A stretch of 48,977 nucleotides of DNA from Pseudomonadales bacterium (GCA_022072145.1 JAJVIG010000037.1:1-48977); one strand, 5' to 3'; positions 1-9,377 are shown, counted from the first letter of the stretch. Numbers and translations: made by a program. The notes: generated from the letters alone by a model not told the origin.

Positions 1-597
1 AGCGGGCACGCCGCGCTCGACCGGGCGTTGCACCGCGGCGGCTGGCCGCGCGCGGCGCTCACCGAACTGCTGGGCACCGCCTGGGGCGTCGGCGAGCTGC
101 AGTTGCTGGCGCCGGTGCTGGCGCGCTGCAGCAGCGGAGCGCGGCGGCTGTTTTTCCTGGGCGCGCCGCACCTGCCGTACGCGCCGGCGCTGCACGCCTA
201 CGGCATCCGGCTCGAAGCCGTGCTGCTGGTGCAGCCCGAACGCGGCCACGACGCGCTGTGGTGCGCGGAGCAGATCCTGCGTTCCGGGGCGGCGGCGTGC
301 CTGCTCGCCTGGCTGCCCGAGGCACGGCTCGCCGACTACGCCACGCTGCGCCGCCTGCAACTCGCGGCGCAGGCCGGCGACGTCGCGGGCTTCCTGTTCC
401 GGCCACTGCAGGCGGCGCGCGCGTCCTCGCCGGCGGCGTTGCGGCTCGCGCTGCGCGCCACCGATGACCAGCTCGCGATCGAGGTCCTGAAGCAGCGCGG
501 CGGGCGCTCCGGACAGCGGATCACGATCGCGCGCGATGCGGCGCTGCTGCGCCGGCGTGTGGACCCCGCGCTGTTGCCGGTACCCACCCTGCAGTGA
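1..597 (+). CDS. imuA: ImuA, SOS mutagenesis accessory protein (5' end outside window)
   Basis: This is a RecA-fold-like accessory protein of the ImuA-ImuB(-DnaE2) mutasome, which carries out error-prone lesion bypass as part of the SOS response. The reading frame is open from base 1, and its first residues (SGHAALDRALHRGGWPRAAL) match the stretch before TELLG that usually lies inside ImuA proteins. The TTG at 28 is therefore internal and the true start lies upstream of the window. About 198 residues are visible, ending with TGA at 595-597. The next gene, imuB, begins 7 bases later, so the two form an operon. Any LexA box would be upstream and cannot be seen. The identification rests on the N-terminal motif and the imuB neighbour; the family is poorly conserved in its C-terminal half. 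Confidence 0.85.
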   Translation, partial: SGHAALDRALHRGGWPRAALTELLGTAWGVGELQLLAPVLARCSSGARRLFFLGAPHLPYAPALHAYGIRLEAVLLVQPERGHDALWCAEQILRSGAAACLLAWLPEARLADYATLRRLQLAAQAGDVAGFLFRPLQAARASSPAALRLALRATDDQLAIEVLKQRGGRSGQRITIARDAALLRRRVDPALLPVPTLQ

Positions 598-604
598 GGC
601 GCGC

Positions 605-2065
605 ATGCTCTGGCTGCACCTCGAATTTCCGCTGCTCGCACTGGAGATCTTCACGCGCGACCTCCCCGCGGACGAGCGCCCGCTGGCCATCGTGGAACAG
701 CAGCGCGTGCTGTGCCAGGACGCGCGGGCACTCGCCTGCGGGGTGGTGGCGGGAATCCCGCTGGCCACCGCGCAGGCGCTGTGCCCGCAACTGCGCACCA
801 TCGAGCGCCGCCCCGATCACGAGGCGGCCGCGCTGCTGGAACTGGCCGACTGGAGCTGCCGCTTCACCTCGCTGTCGAGCTGCGTGCCGCCGGCCGCCCT
901 GCTGCTCGAAATCGGCGCCAGCCTGCGCCTGTTCGGCGGCGCCCCGGCGTTGCTGCGCCAGGTCGAGGAACAGTTGCGCGAGCGCGGCTACACACACCGC
1001 TGCGGGCTCGCGCCGACGCCGGCCGCGGCCGGGCTGCTGGCGCGCGCGCTGCCCTGCACCCATGCCGGGATCCCGCCCTGGTGCGTGGACGGCGACCGGA
1101 CAGCCTTCCTCGCACAACTGGGTGCGCTGCCGCTGGCGTTGCTCGAGCTGCCGGAGGCGCAGCGCCAGCGCCTGCGCAGGATGGGCCTGAGGCGCATCGG
1201 CGAGTTGCTCGCACTGCCGCGCGCCGCGCTCGGCAGGCGCTTCGGGAATGAACTCCCGCAGCGCCTGGCGCGCCTGGGCGGCGAGCTCCCCGATCCGCGC
1301 AGCGCGCACCGTCCGCGCGAGTTCTTCCTCGCCGAACGTCAGTTTCCCGAAGCGCTGCACCACTGCGCGGCGCTGCTGTTTCCGATGCAGCGCATGCTGC
1401 GCGAACTCGGCGGGTTCCTCGAGCGCCACCAGGCCCACTGCCAGCGACTGCTGTGGCGGCTGCGCGACACCGCCGGGGAGCAGCGCGAGCTCGTGCTCGC
1501 CTGCTCGCTGCGCCACCACGACCACGCGGCGCTGCTCGAGCTGACGCGCCTGCAACTCGACGGCGTGCGCATCACCGAACCGGTGGAATCGCTGGCGCTG
1601 CTGTGCCGGGACTTCGTGCCCACGCACCCGTGCAACACGACGCTGTTCGGCTCGCCTGCCGAAGGCGATGCACAGGCCACGCTGGAACTGCTGCTCGACC
1701 GGCTCGCGCTGCGCGTGGGGCAGGACCGGGTCCTCGGGCTGGGGCTCGCCGACGCGCACCTGCCGGAGCAGGCCTGGTGCGATCCGCGCCGTGGCATGAC
1801 CGCCCGGGCCGCGGCCACGCCGGCCGCGCAGCGCCCGGCATGGCTGCTGCGCGAACCGCTGCCGCTCGCCGGCGATGCCGCCGGCCTGCGCTGCGACGGT
1901 CGCCTGCAGTTGCTGCGCGGCCCGGAGCGCATCGAGAGCGGGTGGTGGTGCGAGCAAACGCGCCGCGATTATTTCGTCGCGCGGCGCGAACACGACGGCG
2001 CGCTGTGCTGGGTGTTTCGCGACCGTGCGAGCCGGCGCTGGTTCCTGCAGGGCTTCTTCGGTTGA
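605..2065 (+). CDS. imuB: ImuB, Y-family polymerase-like mutasome protein
   Basis: ImuB is a catalytically inactive relative of Y-family DNA polymerases. It is known as the hub that links ImuA, the sliding clamp and DnaE2 during SOS-induced translesion synthesis. The 486-residue product starts MLWLHLEFP, a typical ImuB opening, at an ATG preceded by GAGG. The Y-family-like fold covers roughly residues 1-350, including the FTSLSS and LEIGASLRLFGG segments. The C-terminal segments RPAWLLREPLPL and GPERIESGWW, followed by DYFVA, are hallmarks of ImuB. The start context does not show the acidic residue pair used for catalysis in active Y-family enzymes. It follows imuA directly. The usual third gene, dnaE2, does not follow; a molybdopterin enzyme does. 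Confidence 0.93.
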   Translation: MLWLHLEFPLLALEIFTRDLPADERPLAIVEQQRVLCQDARALACGVVAGIPLATAQALCPQLRTIERRPDHEAAALLELADWSCRFTSLSSCVPPAALLLEIGASLRLFGGAPALLRQVEEQLRERGYTHRCGLAPTPAAAGLLARALPCTHAGIPPWCVDGDRTAFLAQLGALPLALLELPEAQRQRLRRMGLRRIGELLALPRAALGRRFGNELPQRLARLGGELPDPRSAHRPREFFLAERQFPEALHHCAALLFPMQRMLRELGGFLERHQAHCQRLLWRLRDTAGEQRELVLACSLRHHDHAALLELTRLQLDGVRITEPVESLALLCRDFVPTHPCNTTLFGSPAEGDAQATLELLLDRLALRVGQDRVLGLGLADAHLPEQAWCDPRRGMTARAAATPAAQRPAWLLREPLPLAGDAAGLRCDGRLQLLRGPERIESGWWCEQTRRDYFVARREHDGALCWVFRDRASRRWFLQGFFG

Positions 2066-2158
2066 GCCGGGCCACTCGTCTGTCTGACCCCGATTTAACT
2101 TGTGGTCCGCCGGCAAGCCTTGCTATTGCTGACACCTCAGCCCGACGGAAATCGCACC

Positions 2159-4405
2159 ATGGCCGTGGAAACCGTCTACCGCAGCTGCCCCACCTGCGAG
2201 GCGAGCTGTGGCCTCGCCCTGGAAGTGGACCGTGCCACCCGGCAGGTGCTGTCCATCAAGGGCGACGACCGCGACCAGCGTTCCCGCGGCTATGTCTGCG
2301 CCAAGAGCCAGGCCTTCCACTACGTCCACGAGGACCCGCAACGCTTGCGCCGGCCGGTGAAGAAGGTCGCCGGTGGCTGGCAGGAGGTCGGTTGGGAAGA
2401 GGCGCTGAACGACGTGGCCGCACGCCTCGGCGCCATCCGTAACGAGCACGGCAAGGACGCCATCGCGATGTACTACGGCAACCCGAACGGCCACAACTTC
2501 CACAGCCAGATCTACACCCAGTTGCTCATCCAGATGCTCGATACCGAGCGCTTCTTCTCGGCCGGCTCGGTGGACCAGCAGCCGAAGAACCTGGGCTGCG
2601 AACTGCTCTACGGCAACGCCTGGCTGTTCCCGATTCCCGATATCGACCGCAGCGACTTCTTCGTCTGCATGGGCGGCAACCCGCTGGTGAGCCAGGGCTC
2701 GCTGATGAGCGCGCCGGACATCGGCCGGCGCCTCGCCGCGATCCGGGCCCGTCACGGCCAGGTGGTGGTGCTGGATCCGCGCCGCAGCGAAACCGCGCTG
2801 GCCGCCGACCGCCACCTCTTCATCAAACCCGGCACCGATGCCTTCCTGCTGCTGGCCTGGGTCCACTGGCTGTTCGCCGGGAACCGCGTCCGGCTCGGCC
2901 ACCTCGCCCCGTTCACCGACGGCGTGGAGTCGCTGCGCACGATCAGCAAGGACTTCACGCCCGAGGCCACCGCGGCGATCACCGGCGTTCCCGCTGCGGC
3001 GCTGCGCCAGCTCGCCGGCGAATTCGCCGACGCGAAGACGCCGGTGCTGTACGGTCGTACCGGACTCTGCACGCAGCGCTTCGGCACTATCGCCTCCTGG
3101 CTGATCGACGTGGTCAACGCGCTCAACGGACGCCTGGACGCGGTGGGCGGCGCCATGTTTCCTCTCCCCGCCACCGGCCACACCGAACCACCGGCCGCGG
3201 CGCAACCGCTGCACCGCGGCCGGTTCCGTTCGCGCGCACGCGGCTTCCCCGAATACCTGGGCATGCTGCCGGCATCGCTGATGGCCGAAGAGCTCGAATG
3301 CGAAGGCGAGGACCGGGTCAGGGCCATGATCACGCTGGCCGGCAACCCGGTGCTGACCGTGCCCAACGGCAAGCGGATCCGGGCCGCGCTGCAGAAGATC
3401 GAGTTCATGGTGGCGCTGGATTTCTACGTCAACGAAACCACGGCCTGCGCGGACTACATCCTGCCCTCCACCACCCAGCTGGAGCACAGCAACTACGATT
3501 TCATGTTCACCACCACCTGCGTGCGCAACTTCGCCCGCTACAGTCCGCAGGTATTCCAGCCCGAGCCCGACAGCCGCGAGCAGTGGCAGATCTTCACCGA
3601 CATCGTCGCGCGCATGAGCGGCATGACCCTCGAGTCGCTCACCGACCTGATGCGCGACGGACTGATCGCGCAGGTGCTCGCCAGCCCGGCGCTGCCGCAA
3701 GGACTGGATGCGGCGAAAATCACTGCCCTGACCGGCGCTCATCCGCACACGGAGCAGTTGCTGGACATCATGTTGCGCGCGGGTCCCTACGGTGACCGGT
3801 TCGGACTGAACCCCGCGGGAATCGACCTCGACCGACTGAAAGCCGCACCACACGGCATCGATCTGGGGCCGCTGCAACCGCAGCGCCTGCCCGCGGCGCT
3901 GGCGACGCCCGGCAAGCGTCTAGCCCTCGCTCCGCAGCTGATCCTCGACGACGTGCGCCAGCGCCTGCTGCCCGCGCTGCAGGAAGCGCGCGACGACCGC
4001 ACGCTGCTGCTGATCGGACGGCGCCACGTCCGTGACATGAACTCCTGGCTGCACAACCTGCACCAGTACGCGCGCGGCAAATCGCGCTGCACCCTGCTGA
4101 TGCATCCGCAGGACGCCCGCAGCCGCGGCATCGCCGAGGGCGACGAGGCGCTGATCCGCTCGCGCGTGGGGGAGTTCCGCGTTCCCGTCGCACTGACCGG
4201 GGACATCATGCCGGGCGTGGTGAGCCTGCCGCACGGCTTCGGTCATCGTTACCGCGACGGAGGCCAGACCACCGCGGAAACGCTGATCCCCGGCGTGTCG
4301 GCCAACGATCTGGTCGACGACGGGGAACTCGACCTTGCCTCCGGCACCAGCGTGGTCAACGGGGTGCCGGTCGAGGTGCGTGCGGTGCCGGCGCCAAGCG
4401 CATGA
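2159..4405 (+). CDS. Molybdopterin-dependent oxidoreductase of the DMSO reductase superfamily
   Basis: This is a 748-residue soluble oxidoreductase carrying bis-molybdopterin guanine dinucleotide and an N-terminal 4Fe-4S cluster; no Tat signal is evident. The ATG at 2159 puts the cluster motif at the N terminus: Cys10-x2-Cys13-x3-Cys17, then Cys47. The molybdopterin domain follows (YGNPNGHNFHSQ, MGGNPLVSQGS, VLDPRRSETA, LAGNPVLTVPNG). The C-terminal dinucleotide-binding domain starts near LLIGRRHVRDMNSWLHN and includes LPHGFGHRYRDGG. Where formate dehydrogenases have a Cys or selenocysteine Mo ligand, this protein reads SVDQQPKN, so the ligand is probably not Cys. Its substrate is unknown and no electron-transfer partner is adjacent. 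It ends at 4405, directly against the convergent acxC stop, with no terminator between. An upstream in-frame start at 2102 is possible but would place 19 extra residues before the cluster motif. Confidence 0.88.
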   Translation: MAVETVYRSCPTCEASCGLALEVDRATRQVLSIKGDDRDQRSRGYVCAKSQAFHYVHEDPQRLRRPVKKVAGGWQEVGWEEALNDVAARLGAIRNEHGKDAIAMYYGNPNGHNFHSQIYTQLLIQMLDTERFFSAGSVDQQPKNLGCELLYGNAWLFPIPDIDRSDFFVCMGGNPLVSQGSLMSAPDIGRRLAAIRARHGQVVVLDPRRSETALAADRHLFIKPGTDAFLLLAWVHWLFAGNRVRLGHLAPFTDGVESLRTISKDFTPEATAAITGVPAAALRQLAGEFADAKTPVLYGRTGLCTQRFGTIASWLIDVVNALNGRLDAVGGAMFPLPATGHTEPPAAAQPLHRGRFRSRARGFPEYLGMLPASLMAEELECEGEDRVRAMITLAGNPVLTVPNGKRIRAALQKIEFMVALDFYVNETTACADYILPSTTQLEHSNYDFMFTTTCVRNFARYSPQVFQPEPDSREQWQIFTDIVARMSGMTLESLTDLMRDGLIAQVLASPALPQGLDAAKITALTGAHPHTEQLLDIMLRAGPYGDRFGLNPAGIDLDRLKAAPHGIDLGPLQPQRLPAALATPGKRLALAPQLILDDVRQRLLPALQEARDDRTLLLIGRRHVRDMNSWLHNLHQYARGKSRCTLLMHPQDARSRGIAEGDEALIRSRVGEFRVPVALTGDIMPGVVSLPHGFGHRYRDGGQTTAETLIPGVSANDLVDDGELDLASGTSVVNGVPVEVRAVPAPSA

Positions 4406-4957
4406 TCAGGCCGTCGTCCGTCCCCAGTCCCCGAGGACCTCAGGCGTCAGGTCCCTGAATTCCCCGCTATCCGGCAGCGGGGTGCCCAGCCACTCGCGGT
4501 AAAACCCGTCGAGGTCGGGCAGCGCGTCGAAGATCACCGGGTAGCCGCACGGCACCGATTCCACTTTCAGCAGGCTCGCGCAATCGGGACAGATGAACTC
4601 GCGCAACTCACCGAGTTCCGGGTTCGGCGCGGAAAGCCCGGGATAGATCTGCTCCAGGCTCTCCAGGTCATCGCGGACCAGGATATGGGCCCGGAGCTTC
4701 CAGTTGCACCGGTAATCGCCGAATTCATGCCCACAGTCGCAGCGCACGATGCGCTCGGCGCCTTTCTGGACGATGTACAGATGCTCGCTCAGGGGCATCA
4801 GTATCCGGTCCGTCCATCCGGTGCGGGCCTGCAGTATCTCCAGCACCCGCTGGAAACGGTCCTGCTCCTTGGGGCGACTGACGATGTCCCTCACCTCGTT
4901 GGCAGGCAGCCTGCCATCGATCAGCGCCACCAGATCGTCGTTGCCAGGAGCCATCAT
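4406..4957 (-). CDS. acxC: Acetone carboxylase gamma subunit
   Basis: This is the small subunit of the (alpha-beta-gamma)2 acetone carboxylase, a cytoplasmic enzyme that carboxylates acetone to acetoacetate at the expense of ATP (to AMP and two phosphates). The 183-residue product matches the family along its length: PLSEHLYIVQKG, CDCGHEFGDYRCNWKLRAHI, LGELREFICPDC and YPVIFDALPDLDGFY. The CDC and CPDC cysteines form a set that could bind zinc, as expected for gamma subunits. The ATG at 4957 overlaps the acxB stop (ATGA), which fixes the start and shows translational coupling. It is the last gene of acxA-acxB-acxC and abuts the convergent molybdopterin enzyme gene without a gap. A longer frame to 5221 is open but lies inside acxB and is not expected to be used. 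Confidence 0.93.
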   Translation of the reverse strand: MMAPGNDDLVALIDGRLPANEVRDIVSRPKEQDRFQRVLEILQARTGWTDRILMPLSEHLYIVQKGAERIVRCDCGHEFGDYRCNWKLRAHILVRDDLESLEQIYPGLSAPNPELGELREFICPDCASLLKVESVPCGYPVIFDALPDLDGFYREWLGTPLPDSGEFRDLTPEVLGDWGRTTA

Positions 4958-7224
4958 TTCACCTCGGGAGTCCAGGTTGCGGGGAGCGCCCAGAAGGCGC
5001 GGAATTCGTCGGCGAACGCCGGGCTCATCGCCATGCTGCTGCCGTACATTTCGGCAATCAGGGGATGGAACTCCCGCCGGGCCAGACGTTGCCTCACCCC
5101 CTGCCACCAGTCGTGCACCGGAACGGCACGCGCCTTGCGATCCTTGCGGTGTTGCTCGCGCAGTGCCGACGTCGCGGCGGCATCGATTTCCCAGCATCCG
5201 TCGTCTTCCCGTTGGTGGCACACCGCACCATGGATCCGCTCGGCGATGTCCACCGTGGTCGATCCATCCTCGAGGTCCCGCAGGATGCGCCCGGGTTCGC
5301 GTTCCAGCGGATCGCCATAGCCTCCGGCAGCACCGTTGGCGTCCACCACCACATCTCCGGTCTGCAGCTCGAAGGGCTCCGGTACATGATGAGGCAGCCA
5401 GATATCACCCTTCAGCATGCTGGCGAAGTCCGGATGCGCCGGATGTCCCAGCTGGGCCGGCAGGGGCTTGCCTTCGGCAATCAGTTCCATGGCATTGGTG
5501 TTGCGAACGACGGCCCGGACGAGCTTGGCACCGGGGTAGCCGCCCCCCAGGCCAAGATTGGGCAGTATGTTGTAGGTCCCTCCGGCCAGCAGCGCCCCGC
5601 CGGTGATATCCCGGCCGCCGAAGATCAGACTGATCGTGGGCATGGACAGGCCCGAGCGGTATTTGCCTGGTCCGACCGAATACGGATTGAGCCGGCGGGA
5701 CAGATCCAGATACGGCATGAACTGTTCCCAGATCTCCACATTGCCCACGTCCACATGGGGGACGGGTACCGCTCCGCCCGGGCTCAGTCCATCCCGAACC
5801 GCGCTGGCGGCCGCACCGATGGTGCCCACGGTGCCCGAGACCATGGGCCGGCGAACGCCGTACTGGTCGTAACCCGCCATGGCGATGGCGAAGGCGGAAC
5901 GGAAACCCAGCATCTCCTCCCGGAAACCCCGCATGTAATAGGCCTGGCTCAGCGAGGTCAGCCACACACCGAAGGATTCGATCGTGGTGGCCCAGATGTT
6001 GGCCTGCGCCAGCGGCCGGGTGTCCTGCGGATTGAAAATGGAGTTCCTGGGCAACTCGAGATCGAAGGGCAACAGCGAGCCGAGGTTCGCCCGCCCGTCG
6101 CAGGAAAGCGTCTGCACCAGACTGATCGACAGGCACCCCCACATCCCGGAGGGCGTTGCATTGCAGCTGTGCCATCCCCACTCGCCCGCCCCTTCCAGGT
6201 CGATCGTCACCCGCCCGGAGGTCTCGATGCGGGTCTCCACCGGAGCGACCCGTATCACGTCCTTCCTGGCGGCCAGCCAGGTCAGCGGCTGATCCTTCAT
6301 GAAATACTCGAATACCCCCACGTTCCGGTAACGGCCCGGCACCGTCATCCGCCGCAGCCGCGCGAGCTGGTTGCGCCGCTCCATCTCGATCAGTTCGCCG
6401 CCGGCCGACTTGAAATAGTCGAGGCCGAACTCCCCGATCATCTTCTCCACCTCGCCGCGAATGTGGATGTTCGCTGCGATGGCGCCCTTGCGGTCCAGCA
6501 GGAAGACATCCGACATGTCGAAGCTCAGTTCACACTTGAGGTGGATGTCGTGGCGCAGCTGGTCACGGCTTCCCACCTTTTCGCCGGCAAAGCGGATGCC
6601 GTCGGTGGCCCGCTCGATGTTCGGCACCGGCATGCAGCCCGGCGTGATCGCGCCGATATCCATTTCCATGATGACCGTCACCACCCAGGCCACCAGCTCG
6701 CCCTGCCAGAAGATCGGCAGGATGTCGTAGACGTCGGCGGGGTGCATGCCTGCGATACTGCATTCGTTGAACCAGAACAGGTCCCCCGGCGCGATGCCGA
6801 CCCGTCCCTCCCAGTCCTGCTCGATCATCCATTGCAGCGCCTCGCCCATACTCCGGCTATGGGCCTGGATACCGGTGGACTGGGCGATGTTGTCGCCTTC
6901 CGGGGTGTAGATGCCGATCGCCAGTTCGGACACTTCCCGGACGTAGGGCGACGCGGAAATCATCCGCGTTTTCTCGCGGCCGGCAATCAGCGCGGACAGC
7001 AACCGCGTGTGGAACAGTTCGGCCCTGACCGGATCGCGCTGCAGTACGCACGGATTGGTAATGCCGCGGTAACATCCGGTGGCCTCGTACGCCTGCCGGC
7101 TTCGCTTCAGCATCTGCCGCAACGTCATGCCGTCGCTGCCGATACCGCGCGCTTCTTCCTGCCCCGCACCGACGGCGATCGTCCCGGCGTTCACATGGTC
7201 CATGGTCGATGCTCCGTCGTTCAT
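4954..7224 (-). CDS. acxB: Acetone carboxylase alpha subunit (hydantoinase B family)
   Basis: The alpha subunit carries the metal site where the enolised ketone meets the activated CO2 in acetone carboxylases. The 756-residue protein belongs to the hydantoinase B/oxoprolinase family; AcxB proteins are typically about 775 residues. The start chosen is the ATG at 7224, which overlaps the acxA stop (ATGA); a GTG three codons upstream is possible. The first metal motif is present (His161-Pro-Ala-Asp164, in GMHPADVYD). The later segment, which in the family usually carries one or two histidines just before (A/T)D/E-(I/T)-G, reads VIMEMDIGAITPG here, so Met186-Glu187 occupy those positions. This could change the metal or the substrate. 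The next gene, acxC, starts within its stop codon. Confidence 0.9.
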   Translation of the reverse strand: MNDGASTMDHVNAGTIAVGAGQEEARGIGSDGMTLRQMLKRSRQAYEATGCYRGITNPCVLQRDPVRAELFHTRLLSALIAGREKTRMISASPYVREVSELAIGIYTPEGDNIAQSTGIQAHSRSMGEALQWMIEQDWEGRVGIAPGDLFWFNECSIAGMHPADVYDILPIFWQGELVAWVVTVIMEMDIGAITPGCMPVPNIERATDGIRFAGEKVGSRDQLRHDIHLKCELSFDMSDVFLLDRKGAIAANIHIRGEVEKMIGEFGLDYFKSAGGELIEMERRNQLARLRRMTVPGRYRNVGVFEYFMKDQPLTWLAARKDVIRVAPVETRIETSGRVTIDLEGAGEWGWHSCNATPSGMWGCLSISLVQTLSCDGRANLGSLLPFDLELPRNSIFNPQDTRPLAQANIWATTIESFGVWLTSLSQAYYMRGFREEMLGFRSAFAIAMAGYDQYGVRRPMVSGTVGTIGAAASAVRDGLSPGGAVPVPHVDVGNVEIWEQFMPYLDLSRRLNPYSVGPGKYRSGLSMPTISLIFGGRDITGGALLAGGTYNILPNLGLGGGYPGAKLVRAVVRNTNAMELIAEGKPLPAQLGHPAHPDFASMLKGDIWLPHHVPEPFELQTGDVVVDANGAAGGYGDPLEREPGRILRDLEDGSTTVDIAERIHGAVCHQREDDGCWEIDAAATSALREQHRKDRKARAVPVHDWWQGVRQRLARREFHPLIAEMYGSSMAMSPAFADEFRAFWALPATWTPEVK

Positions 7225-9377
7225 TCGAGCCACATCACTGCAAGTTCATCCATGCGCAGCTTGCGCCCGATGGGCAGGAAACAGGTGGTGGTCGCGGCCT
7301 CGATGACCGCGGGGCCGACCACCTCGTTGCCGGGGACCAGCGCATCCATGTCGTAGATGGTCGCCTCCTGCCAGTGGCCATCGAAATGGATCCGGCGCTG
7401 GCCCTTGACGGCGGAGGCGACGGGTTGCGGTGATGCCGGAGCGCGGCGCCGAAGCCTCGGCTTGACCTTGGGAATGCTGGCTTCGATGCCGAGATCGAAA
7501 ATCTCGAATCCGGCCCGCTCGTGTTTCGCCACACCGGCGTAGGTCTGTTCGTACTGTCGTTCGAACGCCTCGAGCAGGCGGTCCAGGTCGCTGGCGGACC
7601 CGATGCGCCGGATCGGGGAGCGTATTTCGAGATCTTCCATCTGCGCGCCGTAGCGAACGAAGGCAATGGGCTTGAATGCCACCGCATCGACCTCCAGGCC
7701 CTCATCGAGGAAGTCATCGCGCGCCTGGCTTTCCAGCTCGTCCCAGGCGGCGTTGATCGCCTCGCCCATCCTCGACTTCCAGTCGTCGCCGGCACCATGG
7801 GGAATGACGATGCCCACCGATTTCTCGTAGCGGTGCATCAGGTCCACGGTGGCCGCACCAAAGGCGGAAAAGCCGGCCGCCCACGGCACGGTGGCCACTC
7901 CCTTGAATGGCAGACCCTCGGTGTACAGCGCCAGCAACAGGGGACCCGCACCGCCATAGGCCAGCACGTGGTAGTCGACCGGCGAGAGTCCCCGGATGCT
8001 CAGTGTCGTGCGCAATTGCTCCTTCATCTGGCTGGCGATCAGCCGCAATACGCCTTCGGCGATGTAACAGGGATCCACGTTCAAGGATCTGGCGCATTTC
8101 TCCTCCAGCATGCGCAAGGCCTTGTCCACGTTCAGCCTGACCTTGCCACCCAGGTAGTTGTGCGGGTTGATCAGGCCGGTGATCAAGGCGCAGTCCATCA
8201 CCGTGGGCGTCTCGTTGCCCTTGTCGTAGCAGACCGGCCCCGGATCGGCTCCGGCGCTTTCCGGCCCCAGCGTGATGCGCTGCGTGACCGGATCGACCGT
8301 GACATAGAGGCCCATGCCGGCCGTGATGGTCTCCATCATCAGCGTCGGCATGTTGAAGATCCGCCGGGTGATGGTTACCTCCCGTTCGATCAAGGGTTCC
8401 TGGCCACGAATCAGCCCGACGTCGAAACTGGTGCCGCCCATGTCGGCGCAGATCCAGTTGTCGATGCCGAGTTCACGCGCCATGAAGCGTGCGCCCAGCA
8501 AACCCCCGATGGGGCCGGAAAAGGCCGATTCATGGAGACGCGAGTAGCGGATGTTGGCAACCCCCCCGTGCGACAGCACCACCTGCAGCGGATTCCTGTA
8601 GCCCCGCTGGTGCAGGGAGCGCTCGATCGCCTCGTACTGCTTGCGGCCGGTGTCGACCGCCGCCGCGTGCAGCCAGACGGTATTCAGCCGCCCCTGTTCG
8701 CGGCTGATCGGGGCCAGCTTGCAGGAAAGGTGAACCGGAACCTCCCGGCCCTTCGCTCTCATCACGTCCCGCGCGATCCCTGCCAGCGCCAGTTCGTGCG
8801 CCGGATTGATGTAGGAAAACAGCAGGCAGACGGCAATCGACTCGACCCCCTCGTCCAGCAGTGCTTCCACCGCCTGGCGGATCTCCTGTTCGGCGAGGGG
8901 AATCACTTCCTTGCCCAGGCAATCGATACGTCCCGAAACACCGTGCACCAGACGGCGCGGGACCAGGGGCGGAGGGTAATGATGGGCGGCATGATGCAGG
9001 GTGTCGGCGTAGGACAGGCCGAGCCAGCTCTGGCTCACCCGCTGGTGGATGAACACATCCTCGTCTCCGCGCCGGACGATGACGCCCACCCTGGAGCCCG
9101 TGCCGGTGATCAGCGCGTTGAGCATGGCCGTGCCCGCATAGACGATGGCATCGACACTGCCGAGCAAGGCCGCGGCCCGGTCCCCGAAATCGATTCCCCA
9201 ATTGCCGAACCCGTCCGCGAGGGATTCGATGTAGCCGATGCTTTGATCATGGGGGGTGGTGGAGGCCTTGCCGATGGAAAACCGGCCCTGCGCATCCACG
9301 ATGATCGTGTCGGTCATGGTGCCACCGGCATCGCAGGCGATGATCTGCGCCCGCAGCGGTTCTTGTCTCGAGTCCAT
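7221..9377 (-). CDS. acxA: Acetone carboxylase beta subunit (hydantoinase A family)
   Basis: The beta subunit binds ATP and phosphorylates the ketone enolate and bicarbonate in acetone carboxylase. The 718-residue length fits the family (about 717). Sugar-kinase/HSP70-like nucleotide motifs are visible: DAGGTMTDT at residues 16-24, AGTAMLNALITG, DMGGTSFDVGLI, ESAGADPGPVCYDKGNETPTVMD, and AYGGAGPLLL. The start at 9377 has AAGGA eight to nine bases upstream on the minus strand. It is the first gene of acxABC and lies 66 bases downstream of the C-methyltransferase stop. I found no sigma-54 site and no acxR-type activator in the window, although many acx operons are controlled by one. Its base composition is lower in GC than the genes on either side. 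Confidence 0.92.
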   Translation of the reverse strand: MDSRQEPLRAQIIACDAGGTMTDTIIVDAQGRFSIGKASTTPHDQSIGYIESLADGFGNWGIDFGDRAAALLGSVDAIVYAGTAMLNALITGTGSRVGVIVRRGDEDVFIHQRVSQSWLGLSYADTLHHAAHHYPPPLVPRRLVHGVSGRIDCLGKEVIPLAEQEIRQAVEALLDEGVESIAVCLLFSYINPAHELALAGIARDVMRAKGREVPVHLSCKLAPISREQGRLNTVWLHAAAVDTGRKQYEAIERSLHQRGYRNPLQVVLSHGGVANIRYSRLHESAFSGPIGGLLGARFMARELGIDNWICADMGGTSFDVGLIRGQEPLIEREVTITRRIFNMPTLMMETITAGMGLYVTVDPVTQRITLGPESAGADPGPVCYDKGNETPTVMDCALITGLINPHNYLGGKVRLNVDKALRMLEEKCARSLNVDPCYIAEGVLRLIASQMKEQLRTTLSIRGLSPVDYHVLAYGGAGPLLLALYTEGLPFKGVATVPWAAGFSAFGAATVDLMHRYEKSVGIVIPHGAGDDWKSRMGEAINAAWDELESQARDDFLDEGLEVDAVAFKPIAFVRYGAQMEDLEIRSPIRRIGSASDLDRLLEAFERQYEQTYAGVAKHERAGFEIFDLGIEASIPKVKPRLRRRAPASPQPVASAVKGQRRIHFDGHWQEATIYDMDALVPGNEVVGPAVIEAATTTCFLPIGRKLRMDELAVMWLE

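Noticed and set aside
2066..2158. AT-richer stretch with GTCTGACCCCGATTTAAC and a possible TTGTGG/TATTGC promoter
   Set aside because: The GGGGTCAGAC-like string resembles sequences often found near mobile elements, but there is no partner copy, transposase or target duplication in the window. The promoter match is too weak to annotate.
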